Shown: positions 1 to 8,810, counted from the first letter of the stretch. The stretch is DNA of 64,000 nt from Dendrolimus kikuchii (GCA_019925095.2 CM034394.1:27082272-27146271), one strand, 5' to 3'. Notes: generated by a model not told the origin, from the letters alone. Made by a program: numbers and translations.

Positions 1-54
1 TTTTAAGCACTGATTAACGTATTAAATCACCTGTATGTATCACCGTAAACACAC

Positions 55-345
55 TACCGCCGGAGGAAGTTACGGCGACTTAGCCGCGGCGCGGTCGGTT
101 GTTTTCAGGCGCGAACACGGATCGGGGCCGTCGCGCTGACGGCGGGTCGCGGCGGGGGAAGGATTGTCGCCACGTGGCCGCTGGCGTACGGCGCGGTGCA
201 TGCGGGCGGCTGGTCGGCACCCGCGCGCGCCGCGCACTGCCGGCCGTCCGCCCTATCGACGCCCGCCGCCGCGGCACGCAGTGCAACGCCGCGCCATCGC
301 CGTCAATCACTACGCCGCTAGCGCGAACACCACGAAAAGTTCAAC
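55..345. promoter_or_regulatory. GC/CpG-rich island, possible promoter or 5' exon
   Basis: This stretch is rich in GC and in CG dinucleotides, with many GCGCG and CCGCCG runs, and it ends abruptly in AT-rich DNA near 350. Such isolated islands in AT-rich insect DNA often mark gene promoters or first exons, which is an inference here. ORFs cross it on both strands, but they have low complexity (Arg/Ala/Pro-rich) and no domain I recognise, so I do not call a protein. It matches no other repeat in the window. Confidence 0.4.
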
Positions 346-740
346 AGCACCATGAAAACTTAGCTAATAAGGCGGTTAGTCGTATACGCTGTTCGCAAAA
401 TTCCAATTCAAAGACATTTCTTCCATACGTAAACGGGGTATCGTCGGCGTCAATGGCTAAATTTTTTGAGCACATTATTCTTTTCGTCAGAATCGTATTA
501 TATTAATTATTAATATTTTCGCTTTAAAGGTCCATAAAAACAGTATATCTTACATCTTATTACAATGAGGTGGCGGGTAACAACAAAGATATTGATATAT
601 TCGAAACAAAATTTCAATAAATATTGTAATATTTAAAAAAAATCGTCGATACTTAGTATATTTAAAAATAGATAATAGTAGTTATATTCAAATAAAAATA
701 CATAAATAAAGTGATAAACTACAAACGTCGCCACTTAGCT

Positions 741-1062
741 GAGATGAGAATGTTGAGATGGATGTGTAGTGTTACAAGAGCGGATAAAGTGAGAAATGAG
801 TACGTAAGGGGATCTTTGAAAGTTGCACCCGTGACTGAATAATTGAGAGGAAGAAGATTAAGTTGGTATGGGCATATAATGAGGAGGGATGAGAGTCATG
901 TGACAAAAAGAATGTTAAACTACAAGATGGATGGGTACAAATATGTTGATATGCGGTGTGACAGAAAAAGTATGTCAGAATAGAAGGGTGCGGAAGAAAA
1001 AGACATATTGTGCTGACCCCAAATAATTGGGATATGGTGAAAGAAAATAGAAAGAGAGAGAG
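741..1062 (+). pseudogene. RTE-like LINE reverse transcriptase C-terminus, degraded
   Basis: Reading from 741 gives EMRMLRWMCSVTRADKVRNE, then a GSLKVAP segment, an in-frame TAA at 840, then a SWYGHIMRRDESHVTKRML segment and a second in-frame stop at 981. This is the post-RT region of RTE/BovB-type LINEs, where a WYGH..RRDESHV..R motif is characteristic. The trailing TGCTGACCCCAAATAATTGG is typical of the 3' end of such elements. Two stops and the missing RT core make it a dead 5'-truncated copy. It is a different subfamily from LINE-A. Confidence 0.7.
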
Positions 1063-1116
1063 ATACATAAATATATTTAAACATAAACTTGACTAAAACA
1101 ATCATAATATTTAGTT

Positions 1117-1197
1117 GCCATTCAACGCGGAAATGCGGCCAGCATTTTGGGGATGCTCCCCGTAGACAGCGATTTGGAGTCAATTTTTTATTTCTAG
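1117..1197 (+). pseudogene. REL-domain C-terminal scrap
   Basis: The frame from 1117 reads AIQRGNAASILGMLPVDSDL and then stops with TAG at 1195. The IQRGNAAS.LG.LP signature is the extreme C-terminus of the same retroelement protein seen more fully at 29653-30243. Only 26 codons remain, directly downstream of an unrelated LINE tail. Confidence 0.6.
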
Positions 1198-1725
1198 ATT
1201 TATGTTATTTTGTAAGTATAGCTTTATTTATCGTTTAGTTTAGTTTATATATTTTTAACATTTAGTTTTGATACTTAGTTTTAATTTTGTTTTATTATTT
1301 GAATTATAATATGAGTATAGGTATTTTATACTAATGATAAACTTAGGTTAACTATTATATTATAGTTCGTATGTTGGTATATGTAACTATATTTAGTTAT
1401 AAGTAAGTAATTTTCAGTCTCGTTGTACTATTTTGACATTTATTTGTAGATTGCAATCCATATTTTTGTTTATATTTAAGTCGTAAGGGTTTGTAATGAT
1501 TGCAATTTATTTTTTGCATCAATAAATTTTAAAAAAATCGTTACTTATCACAAATATATATCACAATTTTGACGAAAATTATAATGTCACAGATATGTGA
1601 ATTCTGTACAATAGGAATATTACCTATGGTAAAAAAAAAACAAATTTCACAACTTTCAATTCGGTTGTCTTTTGCCACTTTAAAATTATTTTAGTTGTAT
1701 ATTAAAATTAAATAAATATCTATAC
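1198..1725. other. AT-rich stretch without recognisable gene
   Basis: The sequence is strongly AT-rich with homopolymer runs. I see no ORF of interest and no clear match to the other families here. Confidence 0.5.
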
Positions 1726-2015
1726 TGGGCTTCATCTGCGTTAGTATTAAAGGTTCAAGCAGGAGCCGAATGCGTTTTATTTAAAGTGTTAAAAAATAAC
1801 GTCATTAACGCATTGCCACATTAGTGTAGGTTATATTATACATACGTTATATGTCAATATTTAACGTCATTAACTATGTGTAATATTATGTTTATTTAAT
1901 TATAGCCTATACAAATTAATATTAATTAAAAATCTAAAATATCCTATAAATAAACCTAACTTAAAAATATATATACAATAGTAAAAAAAAAACTAATATT
2001 AAAATAAAACCTATA

Positions 2016-2198
2016 TTAAAGCCCGTCCAGCCCCACCAGACCACTGTCGCTGGGCATTGTACCTAGAAGGCTGGCAGCATTACCTCGCTGGATACAAAGG
2101 CTAATCCTTTGAGCGAGGTAAGCTCCAGCCTTCCGGTCTCCTGTTTTGTCCATTAGGCGTTTTTTAATTATTTTAAATAATTTGTGGGCACTTTGCAT
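2016..2198 (-). pseudogene. REL-domain C-terminal fragment
   Basis: On the minus strand the frame reads KKRLMDKTGDRKAGAYLAQR and then an ISLCIQRGNAASLLGTMP segment. It matches the C-terminal region of the fragments at 29653-30243 and 51530-51830. It keeps about 60 uninterrupted codons but lacks the CCHC and PD motifs further upstream, so it is a truncated relic. It lies inside the TIR element 1726-2540. Confidence 0.6.
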
Positions 2199-2242
2199 CT
2201 CAATTGACGCATTAAGCCCATCGCCATATCAACACTAACGTA

Positions 2243-2513
2243 TTTTTTTTTATGTTTAGGGCTTGGCAACTAGGCCTTTAAGCCAGGCGCAGTTGTATTG
2301 TAGGCTGCAATCCATACCATTCAACGGAGTTCTTGTGAAAACTCGAAAGGCCACATTTGACTTTACAGTTCACATTTCTCACAAAACAAATAATTACTAC
2401 TTAAAAACTATCAATGTCCTACAACTATTGTTCATTTTAGTGTAATTTTACACATTTTTAGAAAATAAAACTGCACAACACAACGTCCCCTTTCAGTTCC
2501 CGCCACAAACTCC
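2243..2513 (-). mobile_element. SINE-D1 retroposon, full length
   Basis: The element is flanked by a perfect 13-bp target duplication CAACACTAACGTA at 2230-2242 and 2514-2526. Read on the minus strand it begins GGAGTTTGTGGCGGGAACTG and ends in a short A-run after GGCCTAGTTGCCAAGCCC, so it was inserted by target-primed reverse transcription. It shares its 5' end and body with copies at 2583, 17612 and 45131, and its 3' tail only with 17612. No tRNA-like head or coding potential is visible. Confidence 0.75.
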
Positions 2514-2582
2514 CAACACTAACGTAGATGAAGCCCCACCTTTAGTAACGTGCCGATCAAAACAATAATTATATATTTTATA

Positions 2583-2900
2583 GGAGTTTTTGGCGGGAAC
2601 TGAAAGGAGACGTTGTGCTGTGCAGTTTTATTTTCTAAAAATGTGTAAAATTACACTAAAATGAACAATAGTTGTAGGATATTGATAGTTTTTGAGTAGT
2701 AATTATGTGTTTTGTGAGAAATGTGAATTGTAAAGTCAAATGTGGCCTTTCGAGTTTTCACAAGAACTCCGTTGAATGGCGTTAGTTGTAGCCTACAATA
2801 CAACTGCGCGACTATTATACGAAGACTTAAACATCAGAATTGGCTGTATGGACTAGATTCCTTTGCCTGCCTTTGTGGCGAATACAACAACTACTACTAC
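2583..2900 (+). mobile_element. SINE-D2 retroposon, full length
   Basis: A perfect 13-bp target duplication TATATATTTTATA flanks it at 2570-2582 and 2901-2913. It starts GGAGTTTTTGGCGGGAACTG like the D1 copies. After CAATACAACTGCGC it switches to a different 3' tail, ending GGCGAATACAAC and an ACT/CTA triplet run. The same tail occurs at 45131-45448. It lies head-to-head with the D1 copy at 2243-2513, so the pair forms an inverted repeat. Confidence 0.78.
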
Positions 2901-3014
2901 TATATATTTTATAATCCATATAGATTTACTGCAGCAACAAACCGTTGTGGTCGTTATTAAAATTTCAAAAATTAAAATATAAAGAATATTCTTCTACGTT
3001 TACATTTCTATGAT

Positions 3015-3288
3015 CAGTGATGGATTTACACTAGGGGCACTAGGGACTAGTGCCCAGGGCAGTGAAATTTTCGACGCCGGCAACATTTGGAGTATCAGCA
3101 AAAAAAACAACAACTTTCTGTTATAAAAATCAATGATTTTCAAAATTGGGAAGTTATTAGTTTCATGCCAAACTTTAAAAATCGCTTTCTCATTGGATAT
3201 GTACGTTTTGAAGTCTAGTTACAGTGCATAGATAATAGGGCGGTTTTTTTCAAAGTGGCAGGGCAGCACTTAGGTAAATCCGGCCCTG
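3015..3288. mobile_element. hAT-like MITE with 8-bp target duplication
   Basis: The left end reads CAGTGATGGATTTACACTAG. The reverse complement of the right end reads CAGGGCCGGATTTACCTAAG. The flanks are TCTATGAT (3007-3014) and TCTATAAT (3289-3296), an 8-bp duplication with one mismatch. CAG-type ends plus an 8-bp duplication are the hallmark of hAT transposons. At 274 bp with no ORF it is non-autonomous. Confidence 0.65.
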
Positions 3289-3327
3289 TCTATAATTGTG
3301 AAATCTAATCTATGCATGCCGACAGAC

Positions 3328-3990
3328 CTTTTTTTTTTTTTTAAATGAGACAATTCTACGGACTCTAAAGTTCCGTACCTTTTTTAATTTGAAGTTTATT
3401 AGTTGTATTGGTTTGTGTCTTTTTATTGCGCTGATAACATTGTTCTTTTTTTTATTATTGTATTAAAGTTGACGACATAGACACGGGTGGTGCTTATTGA
3501 TTAATTTCTTAATCTCTAAGTATTTTATGTTATATGACATTTTTTTTTTATTATTGTTTGCTATTTGTATATTGGTTTATAGATGTATTGGACTTATTAT
3601 ATTACTTATTCTAACTTGTGTAGTGTTGCTGTTATAAAGTGGGTGTGGTGTTTGGCGTGTGTGGAGTCTTAGGTGCTAATATTATTATGCTATTCTTAGG
3701 ATATGTATATATTTTTTTTTCTTTATTTTTTTTGTTTTTTTGTTTTTTTGTTTTTTTTTTTCCTTAAAATGTACATTACAAGTAGTCTTAAAAATAGCTT
3801 ATTCTAATACATTTTGTTGTTTTTTATTTATTTTTGTGTCAGGGTGGAATTTTTGTTTGTTCGTTGTGTGTTGGTGATTTTGGTGTGCTGTTTGTTTATT
3901 GTGTGTCATAGTGTCTTTTGTGACTTGTGTTGTTCTGTGTTATTTGTGTTTTGTTGTTCTGGTGTGTGGGGTGTGTGTTAGGTGAGTTGT
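3328..3990 (-). repeat. L-family retroposon relative, diverged
   Basis: A long T-run followed by TCTACGGACTCTAAAGTTCC resembles the minus-oriented L elements at 6760 and 39801, where a poly(T) precedes TACGGACTCGAGTTCCGTAC. The rest is T/G-rich low-complexity sequence with GTGTGTG and TTTTTTG runs, so the far boundary is uncertain. Confidence 0.4.
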
Positions 3991-4064
3991 GATATTTTGC
4001 TATTGATGATTTGGGGTGGGATTTGTAGGGGGATTATAGGGATTGTTCTGCCTCCATTAGATTA

Positions 4065-4160
4065 TTATCATGTGGAGGTTTAAGTGTGTGACGCGTTGAT
4101 GATGGTTAGCCTGTTGGATAGTGACGCACCACTTGCGGGAGCCCATGGCTCCATCGCCCG
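4065..4160 (+). repeat. Short dispersed repeat, inverted copy at 8715-8810
   Basis: GCGTTGATGATGGTTAGCCT through GAGCCCATGGCTC is repeated in reverse complement near 8715-8810. This looks like part of a longer LINE 3' UTR. No coding content is visible. Confidence 0.45.
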
Positions 4161-4200
4161 AGAGGGCAATACAAAATAAGACGACGGGTTGTTGTACTCT

Positions 4201-4447
4201 TACATACATACATAACTTCACGCCAGTTCCCTTGCGGGGTAGGCACGAACAACAGAGCGCCATTCAGGATTATTCTTACACACCTCACTTGCTTCTTTGA
4301 CATTCATAACTCTTGTGATGCACGCTCATCTGTTCTTAAGGCTCCTGACATCGCCTTTTGCTAGTACATCATTCTTTCCAAATGCCCGAACCAGCGGAGC
4401 ATTCCTTTCCTTACCTTCACCCCGACACTCTCTTTCAGACCAACTCG
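4201..4447 (-). mobile_element. LINE-A (RTE-like) 3' end, internally deleted
   Basis: Starting with a TACATACATACA run, this is the reverse complement of the LINE-A 3' terminus. It includes the YPARELA C-terminal codons and continues to the region encoding the WFGHVER motif. Compared with the copy at 23126-23690 it has lost the segment between the ACAT(C) near 4365 and the CTTTCC near 4375. It is a dead, 5'-truncated copy. Confidence 0.7.
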
Positions 4448-4840
4448 TTATTAAATATTATATTTACACGTTTATGAGATTGGACATTTTTGATGATATA
4501 GGAAACCGCCCAATCTTATCGACAGCTCTAACAGCGATATCTATTAACTGTATTCACTTAGCATCACGTTCATACATTGACCATAGACTTTAACTATGCT
4601 AAATTATATATCAATAAATTGATTACATACATAACTTCACGCCAGTTCCCTTGCGGGGTAGGCAAGAGCAACAGAGCGCCATTCAGGCTTATTCTTACAC
4701 ACCTCACTCGCTTCTTTGACATTCATAGCTCTTGTCATGCACGCTCGTCTGTTCTTAAGGCTCCTGAAGGCGTGAAGCTATGTATGTATGTATGAATGTA
4801 CTAAATTGGCGGTTGAAACGTGACGCAACACAATACATGC
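4448..4840 (-). repeat. Composite repeat X interrupted by inverted LINE-A tail
   Basis: Segments 4448-4623 and 4796-4840 are the reverse complement of 8021-8193 and 7795-7830. Between them lies a LINE-A tail (4624-4795) at the same position as in the other copy. Here the LINE-A piece has a terminal (GTAT)n/GAAGCTATG end at both borders: 4624-4768 reads minus, while 4769-4795 reads plus. The LINE segment therefore appears inverted relative to its host repeat. Confidence 0.55.
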
Positions 4841-4853
4841 GGAATGCAGCTAG

Positions 4854-5135
4854 TCTATACATATAATAAAACTGTAGAGGTTAAATTTCTGTACATTGAA
4901 AAAAAATGCTAAAAATCGAGTCACGGGGATGTAAAAAGTGAAATAAAACTTATTTAGATTTTTTCAAATTTTTTGTTTCTCTGTTTGTCTGTCTGTCTGT
5001 TTGTACTAATCTCCAAAACGACTGGACCGATTTAAATGAAATTTTATACGGTGGTAGCTTATAGTTAGTTAAGTTAGTAGTATAGTTATAGTTAAAAAAC
5101 CGCACCACGTGGACGAAGTCGCGAGCATCAGCTAG
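4854..5135 (+). mobile_element. Helitron-like element (Hel-W)
   Basis: It begins TCTATACATATAATAAAAC and ends GCGAGCATCAGCTAG, followed by T at 5136. Lepidopteran non-autonomous Helitrons start with TC and end with CTAG next to T. The middle carries the ACTGGACCGATTTAAATG motif shared with other Helitron families here. The base before TC is G rather than the expected A, so the left boundary is slightly uncertain. Confidence 0.55.
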
Positions 5136-5167
5136 TATTATAATAAAATAAAACATGCATTTAAAGT

Positions 5168-5457
5168 AATGTTTTCTTAAGTTTTCGCGACTTGTATACA
5201 TACCAAAATTACGTTTTAACGGTTTTAAGCGCGGTAATTTTATTTGATTTTGGTTCTTCCGACGTTTCGGCTACTTTTCAGTGGCCGTGATCACGGAAGA
5301 CGAAGACGTCAAGTGTCAACGAGTATTGTTAAAGTTTTATTTAGCCTACCGCCATCTTGTTAATTTTAATTTTGTTTACGGTTATTATTTACTCTATGGG
5401 AGCCTAATCTAATTTACTAAACTACCACGCTTAAAACCGTTAAAACGTAGTTTTATT
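5168..5457. mobile_element. Fold-back element FB-E, copy 1
   Basis: It is flanked by a perfect 13-bp duplication ATGCATTTAAAGT (5155-5167 and 5458-5470). Its ends contain inverted copies of ACGTTTTAACGGTTTTAAGC. The interior has the palindrome CCGTGATCACGG and TTCCGACGTTTCGGC. A GTATACAAGTCGCGAAAACT motif marks one end, here on the left in reverse complement. Related copies are at 6323, 41034, 59503 and 60662. Confidence 0.65.
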
Positions 5458-5470
5458 ATGCATTTAAAGT

Positions 5471-5784
5471 TTTATAAGCAAAGAATTCCTTCGCCCCGGT
5501 GTTACAGTACCGTAGTACAGAGTAATAATTTAATCATTGGCTGAAAGCCCTGAACCCCTCCACCAGACTCATTCGTCAATCGGCGTTAAGTAAATGATCC
5601 CCTGACAAGTGGAATTGCTGGGGGATTATTTAATTGTGAATCCGTTGGGAGGTTTGCTTAAATGTCAAATAAACCAAAATTCATTGTCCCACGACGTGTG
5701 CATGTACAGACACCGCTATATTAGAAAGTGCACGTAGATTTATACTATTCACCTACACTTTAGAAAACATGATTTTTCTATTAT
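5471..5784. other. Unassigned stretch
   Basis: I see no ORF, tandem repeat or match to another family here. It may be single-copy intergenic DNA. Confidence 0.4.
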
Positions 5785-5785
5785 T

Positions 5786-6717
5786 AACCGACTTCATTTT
5801 TTGAAGTCGGTTAAGGAGGAGGTTCTCAATTCGTCGGGATCTTTTTTTTTTGTTATTTTTTTATGTATGTTCACCGATTACTCCGAGATTTATGATCCGA
5901 TTTACGTGATTCATGCTTAGTTTGATGCGGAATAGTTGCCATTTGGTCCTCTAAAAATTTAACATAGTTTGGCCCAGTAGTTTTCATTTTACGAACATTT
6001 TTTTGTTCCCGTTTCTTGGGACCTATATTTTTTAAGGAACGCGGCACCTTTCGTAGGTCTACCCATACATAGGTAGAAAGTAAAAAGTAACAAATAAAAT
6101 AAAAAAAACTTCGTTTAAAAACCCGACTTCAAAAACTAAAAAGTGTAAAATAACTGATTTCTAAAGCTATTATTATTAATATATATTATCTAAAACATCT
6201 TGAAGTCGGTGCAAAGTAAAACATAAAAATTACTACATTTTGAAAATTACTAAGCACCGACTTTAAGATGTTTTAGACAATATATATTAATTATAATAGC
6301 TTTAGAAACAAGTTATTTTATAATAAAACTACGTTTTAACGGTTTTAAGCGCGGTAATTTTATTTGATTTTGGTTTTTCCGACGTTTCGGCCACTTTTCA
6401 GTGGTCGTGATCACGGAAGACAAAGATGTCAAGTGTCAACGAGTATTGTTAAAGTTTTATTTAGCCTACCGCCAACTTATTAATTTTAATTATTTAATTT
6501 TTAATTTTGTTTATGGTTATTATTTAATAATATAATGTGAAAAGTGGCCGAAACGTCGGAAAAACCAAAATCAAATAAAATTACCGCGCTTAAAACCGTT
6601 AAAACGTAGTTTTATTATGTATACAAGTCGCGAAAACTTAAGAAAATATTAAGTTATTTTATACTTTTTAGTTTTTCAAGTCGGTTTTTTTAAACGAAGT
6701 TTTTTTATTTTTTTAAG
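5786..6717 (+). mobile_element. Fold-back element FB-F, copy 1, split by FB-E
   Basis: It opens with ACCGACTTCA and GAAGTCGGTTAA fold-back motifs and runs through GGTTCTCAATTCGTCGGGAT, then GTTCCCGTTTCTTGGGACC. It then enters an internal hairpin at 6160-6310 with ~50-bp arms (ATCTTGAAGTCGGTGC against GCACCGACTTTAAGAT). FB-E is inserted at 6323-6650. The interrupted body resumes at 6651 with ATACTTTTTAG and TCAAGTCGG. Other copies are 23697-24200 and 37867-38415. Confidence 0.65.
6323..6650. mobile_element. Fold-back element FB-E, copy 2, nested in FB-F
   Basis: A perfect 13-bp target duplication AAGTTATTTTATA flanks it at 6310-6322 and 6651-6663. The uninterrupted FB-F copy near 37905 shows the empty site (AAGTTATTTTATACTTTTTAG). 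Its inner TIR arms of about 75 bp run from ACGTTTTAACGG to GTTTCGGCCAC and back again at 6535-6617. It then ends GCGAAAACTTAAGAAAATAT. Confidence 0.75.
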
Positions 6718-6764
6718 TAAAATGGTTTTCTTCAAATTGCGAATACTTTGGAGCGAGGAAATTA

Positions 6765-7010
6765 TTTTTCTTTTGTTTTTTTTTATTATTAACAACTCTA
6801 CGGACTCGAGTTCCGTACCCTTTTTTAAAATTAAATTTTTTGAATTTAACACGCTTATTAGTTACTTTGGTTCTTGTGTGTGACATTAATTTATTGATTT
6901 TTGTGTTGAGGTGTATGTATCTTACGAATAACTTATTATATTATTTTTTTTCGTGTTTATAATTTATTGTTAACCTTTAAAGCTTTATAATATTAGTGTA
7001 GGAAATTTGA
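6765..7010 (-). repeat. L-family retroposon fragment
   Basis: A T-run followed by CTCTACGGACTCGAGTTCCG and TACGCGTT-like sequence matches the minus-oriented L element at 39801-40313, including the TGTGTGACATTAATTTA segment. In minus orientation the T-run is the poly(A) tail. Confidence 0.55.
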
Positions 7011-7019
7011 TTCAAATTA

Positions 7020-7336
7020 TCTATACTTAATATTATAAAGAGGAAGGATTTATATGTTTGTAACGAACACACTCAAAAACTACTGGACCGATTTCAAAAA
7101 CTCTTTCACCAATAGAATGCTACATTATCCCAGATTAATATAGGCTATATTTATTACTAGAAAAAGTTAGCGATCCCTACTAAAACTTCAATAATGTAAC
7201 CCAAGGTGTAAAAAATTTGTGTTTGGGTGGGACCGGGGATGGTTTAGATTCACAATTAGACCCGGTAGATGGCGCTGGAATCGGGTTCTAGATTTTTATT
7301 GTTTCCGGGCAGGACAACGTCTGCCGGAATCGCTAG
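7020..7336 (+). mobile_element. Helitron-like element Hel-H1, complete
   Basis: It starts TCTATACTTAATATTATAAA and ends CGCTAG, sitting exactly between A (7019) and T (7337), the Helitron A/T target. Near its end GGCAGGACAACGTCTGCC can form a GGCAG/CTGCC hairpin before CTAG, the canonical Helitron terminator structure. At 317 bp with no coding capacity it is non-autonomous. Confidence 0.75.
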
Positions 7337-7504
7337 TAAACAATAAATACAAATTCTAATAATCTTTAATTAAAATTCATGTTATGTAAGAACATTTCAT
7401 TTGTTATCTCTCTACTAACATGTGTACTATGTATTTAATCAAATAAATAAATTATATTATATTTATTCATACAAATATTTGTAGTATATTGTAAATTATT
7501 TGGC

Positions 7505-7697
7505 TATGAAAAACAAAAAATCACATTTTAAATTTTTTCTCTGTGTCTGGATGTTCCGGCTAATCTCAGAAACGGCTGGACCGATTTTAACAAGACTTTC
7601 ACTACCAGGTAGCTGATATTATAAGGAGTAACTTAGGCAACATTTTTAGGGAACGGCGAAAAAAATTCCAGGCTGACCAAATCGTGGGTACATCTAG
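7505..7697 (+). mobile_element. Degenerate Helitron-like fragment
   Basis: It contains CGGCTGGACCGATTTTAACA and TTATAAGGAGTAACTTAGG and ends ACATCTAG followed by T. The 5' end is not recognisable, so only the 3' part is called. Confidence 0.4.
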
Positions 7698-7794
7698 TTT
7701 ATTTATAAAATCCAAACACAAGCTTTCTCCTAGTTTGACTTTTAAATATATACCTAACTAATTTATGTTTTAAATTAATATATACGTAACATTT

Positions 7795-8193
7795 GTAAAA
7801 TGTTGCGTCACGTTTCATACACCAATTTATTACATACATACATACATAACTTCACGCCAGTTCCCTCGCGGGGTAGGCACGAACAACAGAGCGCCATTTA
7901 GGCTTATTCTTACACACCTCACTTGCTTCTTTGTCATTCATAACTCTTGTCATGCACGCTCGTCTGTTCTTAAGGCTCCTGACATCACCTTCTGCTAGTA
8001 CACGATCAATTTGATCATGGATTTATTGATATATAATTTAGCATAGTTAAAGCTTATAGTCAATGCATGAACGTGATGCTAAGTAAATACAGTTAGCAGA
8101 TATCGGTGTTAGAGCTGTCGATAAGGTTGGACGTGTTTCTATATCATTAAAAATGTAAAAATCTTATAAACGTGTAATTATAATATTGTTACG
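7795..8193 (+). repeat. Composite repeat X carrying LINE-A tail
   Basis: GTTGCGTCACGTTTCA (left) and ATTTATTGATATATAATTTA onwards (right) match the reverse complement of 4448-4840. The LINE-A tail in minus orientation (7831-8020) lies between them. The X sequence has no ORF. Both copies carry LINE-A at the same junction, so the insertion probably predates duplication of X. Confidence 0.6.
7831..8020 (-). mobile_element. LINE-A (RTE-like) 3' end
   Basis: This is the reverse complement of the LINE-A terminus, with the (TACA)n tail at left and the codons for the KEASEVCKNK and YPARELA region. It breaks off at GATCATGG. Confidence 0.7.
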
Positions 8194-8631
8194 AGTTACA
8201 GGACTCGAATTAAAATGCCGTTGGAATGATTATAGAATGTATTAGAACTATACAAACACGTATAACACAGGTACAAATATAACTGAACACAACCATTGCA
8301 AACGTAATGCATGATTCAATAACACGCGCAGAGTCAGTCACTAAATAGATCACCGAATGTACACAAGTCTCGTCTTGGTCTTGGTTCTCGCTCGACTGCC
8401 GATCTCTCCATTGGGCCATTGCTTTATATTGCACCGATACAATGTGTCTGCCGACCGAATTTCTTAGAATCAGTTCGACTTACCTGGCTAATGGTTTTTC
8501 TAAGTACAAATTTTAAACATAAAGTCAACAAAGGAAGACAGTCATAAATAGTTTCAATGTTATTAGCTCAAACGCCGGCGGGTAATAAATGTGCTTTGTA
8601 TACAGGTATGCAGGTGGCCCAAATTGTAACA
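8187..8631 (+). repeat. Possible solo LTR (family Y), copy 1
   Basis: It begins TGTTACGAG and ends ATTGTAACA, giving the short TG...CA inverted ends typical of LTRs. The same ~400-bp unit recurs at 24867-25237, with a shared GGACTCGAATTAAAATGCCG near the start and GGTAATAAA.TGTGCTTT near the end. I could not find an exact target duplication, so it could also be a MITE. Confidence 0.45.
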
Positions 8632-8714
8632 AGATTTAATCATGATTAGAATACTGGTGTACACATCACGTAGACGATAAGGTTTCTGTATATATAAGTA
8701 TAGTCTAAGTTAAA

Positions 8715-8810
8715 TTGGGAAAACTCACGGCGATTGAGCCATGGGCTCTCGCGAGTAATGCGTCACTACCCAACGGGTTAACCATCATCGACGCACCAAA
8801 CCCCACATAA
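8715..8810 (-). repeat. Short dispersed repeat, inverted copy of 4065-4160
   Basis: TGAGCCATGGGCTCTCGCGA through AACCATCATCGACGC is the reverse complement of the repeat at 4065-4160. Confidence 0.45.

Larger units (their letters stand above)
1726..2540. mobile_element. TIR-bounded MITE-like element (family S) with nested insertion
   Basis: The left end near 1727 reads GGGCTTCATCTGCGTTAGTA. The reverse complement of the right end near 2515-2540 reads GGGGCTTCATCTACGTTAGT, an imperfect terminal inverted repeat of about 23 bp. Inside are a REL coding scrap (2016-2198) and a SINE-D1 insertion with target duplication (2230-2526). Removing the SINE leaves about 530 bp. A related end (GCAGATGAAATCCCACC) is near 40391, after the L insertion at 39801-40313. 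No target duplication was identified for the element itself. Confidence 0.4.

Noticed and set aside
99..506. 135-codon plus-strand ORF over the GC-rich island
   Set aside because: It is Arg/Ala-rich low-complexity sequence, overlapped by open frames on other strands, and it runs on into AT-rich DNA. No domain is visible.
8187..8631. Complete LTR retrotransposon around family Y
   Set aside because: No gag-pol sequence lies between or beside the two Y copies, and they are 16 kb apart in a region full of other repeats. At most they are solo LTRs.
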